A DNA stretch of 64,000 bases, from NCBI RefSeq assembly GCF_000227135.1, contig NC_018263.1:298177-362176 (forward strand), written 5' to 3'. The position numbers and the translations under genes were made by a program. Positions 51,997 to 60,134 of the stretch are shown here, piece after piece. Position 1 is the first letter of the stretch. The number at the start of each line of letters is the position of its first letter. The notes under the pieces are model-generated. The model was not told the origin of the DNA. It did no database searches and saw only the letters and a list, made by a program, of their open reading frames with translations. This DNA is from Leishmania donovani (lineage: Eukaryota; Euglenozoa; Kinetoplastea; Trypanosomatida; Trypanosomatidae).

Positions 51997-54900
51997 ATGC
52001 CTAGTAGCAGTAGCGTGACGCAACCGGAGCCGGAGGCTACTCAGGGGATCGAGCTGCCGGCTTGTGCACGCAAGCCGCGGGATCCGGACTTCGAAGCCCC
52101 CGCCTCCCTCCACGCGCAGTCCAAGGAGAGCAATCCATTGGTGCTGGTGCCACCTCCCTCCCCGATTCTCTGCCCCGAGCACGAGCGCAAGATGCGGCGC
52201 ACTTCTAAGTCGTGTATTGTGCCCCCGCCGAGGCAGCGCCAGTTCATGGGCGACGTGGTCGGGCTCAAAGTGCCCGACCTCGTAACCGGTTGGAAGCTGC
52301 CACGGAAGAGCAGCGCACACCGTTGCTTTCTTGCAGCGGGCGGTGATGTCACTGTAGAGCCTCAGCCTTCATCCCTCGCAGGCGCGAACACCAAGTGCCC
52401 TGTGCGCGTCCCGGCTTGTGCTGGCTCGCCGACGTGTGGCCCGCGTGGCGAAAATGGGGTGCTCATCGTAAGTCAAGACGACCGGCCGGCGGGCTTAGTG
52501 AACTCGCGCCGCAGATACAGCAAGGAAAGCAAGCCCGCGGTGAACGGCGAGGATGGCGTCCTCCTCAGCGAATACGAGGAGGACTCGGCGGACGCGGCCG
52601 TTCGACAAACGGTGGCGCGCGTGCGGAGCAAGAACTGTGTTCTGCTGATTGTCCTGCTAGTGATCATCATTGTGCTGGCCGTCGCAGGGGGAGTGGGCGT
52701 TGGCTTTGTGAACAAGCACTACACTACGTTGACGCATCGGATGTATTTGGAATCGGGAGAACGTATCGTCCTCAACAGCTCCGTCATGCTTCTGAAGAAC
52801 TACCATGAGACGCTGCGGGCAGACGCGCGCCATCTCCTGTCCTTTGTGCGCTCCTCGATGATCGGCAGGAAGCCGGAGAGCATAGCGGTAGTGCAGAACA
52901 CTCTGTATCTTCCCTTTTTCGAGGCGTGGAGTACGTGGCTGTTCTCCTCCAACGTTCCATCGACGCACTCGATTTACGTATCCATGTGCGGGGAACCCCT
53001 GGCCAACACCGTAGACTGTCCTTCCATGGCGCTCACTATTGTGTGCATGCCCAACGTCCTACAAGCGGCGTGCTTTTACATGCATTCTGACGAAGTGGAC
53101 AGATCGCGGATGATCGTGAATCGCATCGAAGTCAACGAGTCCGGCATTCCACGGATAGGTGCCTTTTACAAGTACGTGCCGCTGAAGGTGAACTACGCGC
53201 ACTACCAGACCAACAACGACTATGGCTACTTCCTTGACCAAGACTGCGCCGCCTCACTCGACGGTAAGGTGCACACCACCCTGACCATTCGGCGGCAGAT
53301 CGTCGTGGGCGACCTCGTAATCATCTGCGACGCCAGTGGTTTCTTTGAGCGTTGGTTTCAGAGGTTCGAAAAGGGGCTGCAGAAAAAGAAAGACAGCCAC
53401 TCCGTGCTTTTCGTCAACGATGGCACCGTTCTGGCGTACGACTGCGGCGCCACGCCTCGCCGTCGACACGTCGTCTCCCCGTGCAGCATGCGACTTGTGC
53501 CGCACAAAATGGGCGATTGCATGGCCGGCAAAGCGGACATGATAGACCGCATAGTGGACACCTTCACAGTGGCAATGGAGCGAAACAAGTTGATGAAGCG
53601 AGGTGGGCTGTCGAAGGACCATGTGGCGCTCACGGAGAGGGTCGGCGACTACATTGTGGTCTATCAGGACTTTTTGAGCTTTCGCGTGGGCGACGGCGAG
53701 CCCAAGACCGTCTTCATTGCAGCATACGCTGTGCCACTCGACACCTCGCTGGGTCGCGACGGTTTTGTGCAGATTTCCATCTGCGTCGTCATCATCATCA
53801 TCTGCATGTTCCTCCTCGGCGGTGTTGCGATGGTGGCCGTGAACCAGATGATGCGCGTGGTGGAGGTCATTTCCCAGCTCTCCACGCACGCTGCCACGTA
53901 CGACACGAAGCGGATGCGCAGTGTGCTAGATCGCCAAAAGCCTGGCATGCTTGCCCGGGTCATCACGTCCGCTGATATTATCAACTGCGAGTTCCAGCAC
54001 ATCCTAACGAACCTGAATGCGTATCGTCCGTTTCTGCCCCAGTCGCTGCTCACCAAGAGCAGCTACTCCTTCTCCGACGAGCCGCTGGAGCCGCCGAGCC
54101 TGTGGCGCTGCGACGTGGCCCTGGGCGGCAGCGCCGCGGACGACGTTGTTGTCAACGAGGACGGGGTGCCGGCCAAACCGCTGCCGCGGTTCCACCTAAA
54201 GAACACCCTCGAGGGCAGCGTTTCGAACCCGGTCGAGAACTGGCGACTCCTGCAGCGTGGTTTTCACCGAACGAAGTCAACGATCCTCGTCGTCAGTCTC
54301 TCGAACGTCGCCCTGGACGCGGGTGAATCAGTGGATGCGGTAAATCTGTTCGTGCAGACGGTGCTGAATCACGCGGCGATCGCCAACGGCGTTGTGGAGG
54401 TCATCGAGTTCCAAAAGATCGTCGTCTCCTTTAACTCGCACTTTCCAGTTCCGCGGCATCAGGAGAAGGCCTGCCTCTGCGCACTCGCGATCCGCGAGGA
54501 GTTCAGGGACAGGGGGTGCAGCATTAGCATAGGCATCGCATCGGGGTATAACTACGTCGGCACCACTGGTACGGAGCAGCAAAAGGCGCGTGTCATCATG
54601 GGTGAGAGTGTGGTGGTGGCACAGTCGCTGACCAGCCTCAAAAACTACCTCGGCTGCTCCATCCTAGCCACCGACCAGGTGGTCTTTGAGGCCCTTGTGA
54701 CGGCGGTGGCGGTGGATGTTGTGCAGCTGTACTACGAGCATAACCATCAGTGGGTGCAGTATGGTGTGTCTGAAATCATTGGGAATCGATACGCCGTGCT
54801 TTCGCCAGATATGCAGCTCGTCAAGTCGGTCTTTAAGCTGGTCCGCTACCGCCAAGCAGAGGAGGCACTGGAGGCGGTGCGGAGGTACATGGACGCCGCC

Positions 54901-56688
54901 GCCGAGCGGCGCGAGACGCCCTCGTGGCCGGTGCGTCGCATTCACGCCCTGGTGGAGCGCCAACAGCTGTTGATCAAGAGCGGCTATCGACGACAACGCC
55001 TTCAATGGCAGGCCCTTGAGGGCGATGAGATTATCATGAAGCACCTCTCCGAGGAGAACCAGTCATACAACTCGAAGCGGCAGCCCCGTCTCATGGCAAC
55101 CGTCAGCACGGCCACAGTGGACTCCCTGGCTAAATTGTCGACCCATGCCAATGCGGCCCCGTGCGAGCTCGGCTTTGTCTCCGGCGACGTGCTCAACGCC
55201 GGCAGCGAGGCGGAACTCGCGCGAGCGTTGGTGGGCGAGCAGTCGAAGCTGAGCATGACGCGGCGGCAGTTGGCGCCGATACCGAGCTCATGCTTCAGCG
55301 AGGATGCCCTCTTTCCTGTTTTTACCGTCAAGAGCAGCGACGGCGATGAGGAGGAAAGGTCGCCAGGCTCATCGAGGTTGTCGTCGCAGCATAACCGCGG
55401 CACCGATGGCAACGCGGAGGCCAGTGGCGCGGACTCTGAAGAAATGAGGCCGGTGCTGCTGGTTGAACCACAGACACTGCGCAGCGAGGAGCGTCATGAT
55501 GTGCGCATCGGTGCTCTACTGCCGCCGTTCACAGTCACCACTTCATCACCGTTTCTGCCGGCGCATGACATGGAGTACCCGTGCACCACGGCTGGCATCT
55601 CTTCGATGCTGTCGAACAGTCGCCGGCACTCGGCACTGGACCGCCAGCGCCACATCGCGCCCACCCCTCTGCACGATGGTACTTGCCACGCGAGTACCTA
55701 TGCGACATCCGGCGCACTAGGGGGCGTTAGTGGAGGAAAGTCTTCCATTGGTGCTTCCCTCGCTACTACCAGTGCTGGCAACCTTGGTCGCACAGCGGAC
55801 TCGGCACTCAAGCAGAGCAGTGAGAACGTCGCGGGCTTGGCCAAGATGCACTGTAGCTACAAACTGCCGCAGCGTATTGTGTCGGTCAACGGCCAGGTGT
55901 TTCACCGCACCTCGCAGCTTGTGGGGCGCGGGTCCTTTGGAGAAGTGTACGTCGCCATATCGGAGACCGGATCGCTTGGCGCCATGAAGGTGTTTCCGCT
56001 GAACGACAACAACGCTCCGCAGCTCATCCGCGAGGTGGAGACGCTATCGCAGATGCGGCACGAGAACATCGTCGGCTACGACTGCTGCGCCGTTCAGGAC
56101 AATTTCTTCTTCATTATTTGTGAATATTTGGCTGCCGGCACACTTGGCTCTCTCATTCAGAAGCTCGGGGTGATCCCGGAGCGGGCGGCGCGCAAGTACG
56201 CGTGCGACATGCTCTTCGGGCTCGGCTACCTTCATCAGCACTCATGGCTGCACTGCGACATCAAGCCGGAGAACATCCTCGTGACCTCTGACGGCACGTG
56301 CAAGCTGGCAGACTTTGGTGCCGCCTCACTGGGGCGAAGCTTGACGGACGCAGTTTCCGTGCGCGGGACGCCGCGTTTTTCGGCTCCAGAGGCTATACTG
56401 GGCACGTGGAACCAACAAGCGGATATCTACAGCTTCGGCATCACCGTCGCTCAGATGGTGACGGGTGTGCACCCGTGGCACAAATACACGGAGCCCGACC
56501 ATCTATTTGTCGCGCACTACGCGGGTGAGATACGGCACAGTCTGCAGACGGGCATGCCGTGCGCGATGCAGCCAGACCTACCGACGAACCTGCAAGACAA
56601 GGAGCTGGAGAGCGCCATCCACCGCTGCTGCGAGTTCGACCCTGCTCGGCGCCCGACAGCGGAGGAGTTGGTGACGCTGCTTTCCTAG
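51997..56688 (+). CDS. Receptor-like STE11-type kinase with a degenerate class III cyclase domain
   Basis: A 1,563-residue protein; the first in-frame ATG is 51,997. Residues 1-212 are a cytosolic-type Pro/Ser-rich region. A membrane segment lies at about 213-237. Residues 240-590 look extracytoplasmic, with many cysteines and a possible Cache-like sensor. A second membrane segment lies at about 592-616, followed by a short HAMP-like or helical linker. Residues about 760-950 resemble a class III nucleotidyl cyclase fold, including a GIASGYN...GTTGT strand pair. However, the first metal-binding Asp position reads S767 in VVSLSN, and the second is replaced around F805-Q806-K807, so cyclase activity is unlikely. 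The kinase spans about 1,308-1,560: GRGSFGEV loop, K1331, H1419-C1420-D1421 with IKPEN, DFG at D1439, SAPEA. It groups with STE11/MEKK kinases. Input is probably an external or organellar ligand and output a MAP kinase cascade; both are inference. Confidence 0.88.
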   Translation: MPSSSSVTQPEPEATQGIELPACARKPRDPDFEAPASLHAQSKESNPLVLVPPPSPILCPEHERKMRRTSKSCIVPPPRQRQFMGDVVGLKVPDLVTGWKLPRKSSAHRCFLAAGGDVTVEPQPSSLAGANTKCPVRVPACAGSPTCGPRGENGVLIVSQDDRPAGLVNSRRRYSKESKPAVNGEDGVLLSEYEEDSADAAVRQTVARVRSKNCVLLIVLLVIIIVLAVAGGVGVGFVNKHYTTLTHRMYLESGERIVLNSSVMLLKNYHETLRADARHLLSFVRSSMIGRKPESIAVVQNTLYLPFFEAWSTWLFSSNVPSTHSIYVSMCGEPLANTVDCPSMALTIVCMPNVLQAACFYMHSDEVDRSRMIVNRIEVNESGIPRIGAFYKYVPLKVNYAHYQTNNDYGYFLDQDCAASLDGKVHTTLTIRRQIVVGDLVIICDASGFFERWFQRFEKGLQKKKDSHSVLFVNDGTVLAYDCGATPRRRHVVSPCSMRLVPHKMGDCMAGKADMIDRIVDTFTVAMERNKLMKRGGLSKDHVALTERVGDYIVVYQDFLSFRVGDGEPKTVFIAAYAVPLDTSLGRDGFVQISICVVIIIICMFLLGGVAMVAVNQMMRVVEVISQLSTHAATYDTKRMRSVLDRQKPGMLARVITSADIINCEFQHILTNLNAYRPFLPQSLLTKSSYSFSDEPLEPPSLWRCDVALGGSAADDVVVNEDGVPAKPLPRFHLKNTLEGSVSNPVENWRLLQRGFHRTKSTILVVSLSNVALDAGESVDAVNLFVQTVLNHAAIANGVVEVIEFQKIVVSFNSHFPVPRHQEKACLCALAIREEFRDRGCSISIGIASGYNYVGTTGTEQQKARVIMGESVVVAQSLTSLKNYLGCSILATDQVVFEALVTAVAVDVVQLYYEHNHQWVQYGVSEIIGNRYAVLSPDMQLVKSVFKLVRYRQAEEALEAVRRYMDAAAERRETPSWPVRRIHALVERQQLLIKSGYRRQRLQWQALEGDEIIMKHLSEENQSYNSKRQPRLMATVSTATVDSLAKLSTHANAAPCELGFVSGDVLNAGSEAELARALVGEQSKLSMTRRQLAPIPSSCFSEDALFPVFTVKSSDGDEEERSPGSSRLSSQHNRGTDGNAEASGADSEEMRPVLLVEPQTLRSEERHDVRIGALLPPFTVTTSSPFLPAHDMEYPCTTAGISSMLSNSRRHSALDRQRHIAPTPLHDGTCHASTYATSGALGGVSGGKSSIGASLATTSAGNLGRTADSALKQSSENVAGLAKMHCSYKLPQRIVSVNGQVFHRTSQLVGRGSFGEVYVAISETGSLGAMKVFPLNDNNAPQLIREVETLSQMRHENIVGYDCCAVQDNFFFIICEYLAAGTLGSLIQKLGVIPERAARKYACDMLFGLGYLHQHSWLHCDIKPENILVTSDGTCKLADFGAASLGRSLTDAVSVRGTPRFSAPEAILGTWNQQADIYSFGITVAQMVTGVHPWHKYTEPDHLFVAHYAGEIRHSLQTGMPCAMQPDLPTNLQDKELESAIHRCCEFDPARRPTAEELVTLLS

Positions 56689-57262
56689 TAGCCGCCGTTG
56701 CTCTCTCCTTTTTTTGCGTTTCTGTTCCACGGTGTAAAAAAAATGGCCATCGAGCGCGATGTCTCGCTTTGTGTTCACGTGCCTTCTCGCATGTCTGTGT
56801 ATGGCTCTTGGTGAGTTCTGCGCCGTTTCTTCTGTCGCTCTCTCCGTGCTCCCACCCCTTCTTCTCCCCATCACTCTATTCCATACTCTCCTTTTGCACT
56901 CTGGGCGTGCATTCTGTTGTGGTTTTGTTGCCTCTTCGGTCTCACCTCCTTCGGGGATGTCATCCTGATACACTAAACCCAGAGTGCAAGCAGATCTTCT
57001 CATGCCTAAGCTAGCAGAGACACAGTTGCCTGCGACCTCTCCAAACCTCCTTGACATATATGGTCGCCACCCACGTAGGGTCGGGGTGGGTGGGAGGAGG
57101 GCGCGCTCCGTGAGAAGTGCTTAATGGTACTCTGACTGTCCAGACACACCATTCGTGTGTGCGGGTGGGTTTCTTTCGCACTTCCGTGTACCAGATTCTC
57201 GTCGACGGGACTTCCATGAGAAAATGTTTTTTTTCTTTTTTGAATTGTCATTGTCTCGCTCT

Positions 57263-57366
57263 GTGTGTGTGCGTGCGTGGTGGCGCTCTTCTCTCCGCGT
57301 TTTCTTTCGGCTTCATGGTGGAGCTTTTTTTTTTCTTGGTCTACTGACGCTTTCATCGTTCTCTGC
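57263..57366 (+). repeat. Pre-SIDER repeat, shared with 63,866-63,967
   Basis: About 104 bp from a GTGTGTGTGCGTGCG tract to the SIDER start. It is repeated at the right end of the window with one substitution and two fewer T in a T run. It is also copied right of the gap (57,667-57,770) as part of the duplicated contig end. The duplication extends beyond the SIDER itself. Confidence 0.8.
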
Positions 57367-57511
57367 CCCCTGACGACGGGAGAGGGAGGAGGCGGGGCCG
57401 TGTGGGGGGGGGGTGAGAGCGATGTATCGCTACGGATGCTGACGTTCAGGCTCCGGATAGCGTTGCGTCGGAGAGCGCTGCGAGCGTGCACACGCTTGTA
57501 CCATCCATGTG
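57367..57511 (+). mobile_element. SIDER-type retroposon, copy D, part left of the gap
   Basis: Starts CCCCTGACGACGGGAGAGGG and continues GC-rich until the N run. It shares the CCCCTGAYGACG opening with copies A and B but diverges after about 15 bases, so it is a different subfamily or a diverged member. Confidence 0.6.
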
Positions 57512-57610
57512 NNNNNNNNNNNNNNNNNNNNNNNNNNNNNNNNNNNNNNNNNNNNNNNNNNNNNNNNNNNNNNNNNNNNNNNNNNNNNNNNNNNNNNNNN
57601 NNNNNNNNNN
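57512..57610. other. Assembly gap (99 N), probably an unmerged contig overlap
   Basis: The 305 bases to the left (57,207-57,511) are repeated to the right (57,611-57,915) with equal length, including a ten-G run. Confidence 0.9.
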
Positions 57611-57770
57611 GGGACTTCCATGAGAAAATGTTTTTTTTCTTTTTTGAATTGTCATTGTCTCGCTCTGTGTGTGTGCGTGCGTGGTGGCGCTCTTCTCTCC
57701 GCGTTTTCTTTCGGCTTCATGGTGGAGCTTTTTTTTTTCTTGGTCTACTGACGCTTTCATCGTTCTCTGC

Positions 57771-58135
57771 CCCCTGACGACGGGAGAGGGAGGAGGCGGG
57801 GCCGTGTGGGGGGGGGGTGAGAGCGATGTATCGCTACGGATGCTGACGTTCAGGCTCCGGATAGCGTTGCGTCGGAGAGCGCTGCGAGCGTGCACACGCT
57901 TGTACCATCCATGTGATGGGCAGAGCGTCAGCGTGACTGGAACGTATCCCACCGCCGACCCTCACTGTGTAGTGGTGTAGGGAACCTGAGCGTCACCGCG
58001 AAGGACGCGCTACGTGGCGACCGGCACTGTGGGAGCGGCTGTGATGCGATGACCGAGTCCGCGCATTAGCAGCAGCGCATGTGCCGACGGCCGCTTCTCA
58101 CCATGTGGAGGGACCCCCTGACGGGCCGAGGTTGA
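57771..58135 (+). mobile_element. SIDER-type retroposon, copy D, continuing right of the first gap
   Basis: Repeats the CCCCTGACGACGGG start and runs on GC-rich to about 58,135, where base composition turns to ordinary spacer. The right boundary is approximate. It lies about 1.1 kb after the receptor-like kinase stop, probably within or near its 3' UTR. Confidence 0.6.
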
Positions 58136-58284
58136 GTGTAATTCGACTTGTGTTTCATGGAATGGTATGAACTGATTAAAATTTCTTTTGCTCGGCTGCT
58201 GCGTGCGCGCCAGTGAAGCCTCCCTTCCTCTTGCGCACATATCGGTCTCACCAAAGACGTAATGCGAACGCAGTTGGTGTGAGT

Positions 58285-58383
58285 NNNNNNNNNNNNNNNN
58301 NNNNNNNNNNNNNNNNNNNNNNNNNNNNNNNNNNNNNNNNNNNNNNNNNNNNNNNNNNNNNNNNNNNNNNNNNNNNNNNNNNN
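58285..58383. other. Assembly gap (99 N), probably an unmerged contig overlap
   Basis: The 260 bases to the left (58,025-58,284) are repeated to the right (58,384-58,643) at equal length. Confidence 0.9.
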
Positions 58384-60129
58384 CACTGTGGGAGCGGCTG
58401 TGATGCGATGACCGAGTCCGCGCATTAGCAGCAGCGCATGTGCCGACGGCCGCTTCTCACCATGTGGAGGGACCCCCTGACGGGCCGAGGTTGAGTGTAA
58501 TTCGACTTGTGTTTCATGGAATGGTATGAACTGATTAAAATTTCTTTTGCTCGGCTGCTGCGTGCGCGCCAGTGAAGCCTCCCTTCCTCTTGCGCACATA
58601 TCGGTCTCACCAAAGACGTAATGCGAACGCAGTTGGTGTGAGTGGTGATTTAGAGAACGTGCGAATAGCGAGAGGGGCACGAGCCACTGCCCCACTGGCC
58701 ACTGAAGTCGCTTTTCAACCGCGGGAGAGGATGCGAAGAGCGCAGAAGAATGCAAGCTAGGAGCAGTTCGCGCGGCGCACTCGCATGATGTTGCGTATAC
58801 CTTTTCTTTCGCATCTTCCCAGTAGACCTTTCTCCCGTGATCGCGCTCTTGCTCACGGTGCATCTGTGTGTGGGCGCAGACGTAGCGCCTCTTGTCGAAC
58901 CCTCACCTTCGCCACCCCGTTCATAGTGCAGTCCGTTTCTTTTGTTGTTGTGTTCCCGTGAAGTATTCATGTCGAAGCGGCGTGCTTCTCCGTTTACTTT
59001 CCGGCACCGCTGCCTCTCCGTTTGCGCTTTTGTGACGGTGGGTAATTCGACCCCGCCCGCCCCCCTCCTTGTGCCTCTACGGGGTCACTCTTCTTCGAGG
59101 CTTGCGCGTTCAACACACGTGTGTGCTGCCGTCTCGTCCTCTGCGCGGTCGACGCGTTCCTGCGTTGGCGCATACGAATCTATACGGGTTTGTCTGTCGG
59201 GTACGCTGATGAGCGCAGCTGCAGTTCCGAATGACAACCGCAGTACGGCTCCGAGGGCAATGGCTGCAAGGAGACCGAGCACTGCTTTTTTTTTTTTCGC
59301 AAATGACATAGACCGCACGACTATCCCACCTCGCTAAAACGGAAAGCAAAGAGAGCAGGACCGTTCACAGGTGCAGGCCAACAACAACAAAAGACACACA
59401 CACACACGCACACTGAAAAGACCGAACAAACTGCACGCGAGGGGGCAGCGACGCCCACCGACCCTCCCTCCGCATGCTGTAGCCCTCTTAGGGGAAGAGA
59501 GTGGACGGTGCAAACGGCGGAGAGATACAACTTCGTCAAAAATGAGAACGAGAAGATGGGAATGGCCGCGACGCTGATGGCGCATGCTTTGTGGATGACG
59601 TGGGTGGCTCCACTTCATTTCTTTTCTCATGTTGCTTTCCATTGTGATGTCGCGTTCACATGCGTGCATCTCGCTTCTTTCCCCCTCTCCCACCTTCCCA
59701 TACCGATCTCTCGCTTTTCTCTCCACTTTTTCTACCTTTCCGGCTATCTTTATTGCCGTCCTCCCACCCTCGTCCGCTCACCTGGAGGGAGGGATCTACG
59801 AGCACACAACTTTGACGGACCGAAGGTACCCCATTGCACCTGTATTAACGCCAGAAGGTCTATTGCGAGCGCCTCTGAGACGCGCCGGAAGCGTGATCTC
59901 GCGTGCGCATGCACGGCGTTGCGGCGGTGATCGCAAGGCGGGAGCTAGTTCGGCACACATGTTTCCTATACCTCCCCTTGCCACCTTTATTCCTTTGCCG
60001 AACCTGCGGGGCTGCACGAAGACTGATTCGATTGCACGATTTGAGACGAAAGGAGGGGAGCCGCCTGCCCCCTTCCCCCTCCCACCGAAAAAAAAAAGGC
60101 TGTGCAAGCCTGAATATACTTTCTGGCGC

Positions 60130-60131
60130 AG
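60130..60131 (+). promoter_or_regulatory. Possible spliced-leader acceptor for the RNase III gene
   Basis: A GCAG three bases before the ATG at 60,135. The better pyrimidine tract (60,069-60,087) lies further up and is followed by an AG near 60,100. Either gives a short leader. Confidence 0.35.
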
Positions 60132-60134
60132 CCG

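Larger units (their letters stand above)
56689..60134. other. Intergenic region with second-type SIDER and two assembly gaps
   Basis: About 3.4 kb. It contains the 3' UTR of the receptor-like kinase, a SIDER-type repeat of a second kind (57,367-57,511 and again from 57,771), two gaps with duplicated flanks, and CT-rich run-in to the RNase III gene. Excluding the probable duplications it is about 760 bp shorter. Small ORFs on both strands between 58.9 and 60.1 kb are not supportable as genes. Confidence 0.6.

Noticed and set aside
59085..59318. 77-codon minus-strand ORF with one apparent membrane segment
   Set aside because: It is antisense to the whole unit, and its AKKKKA start reflects a T run in the spacer. 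No minus-strand acceptor tract was seen.
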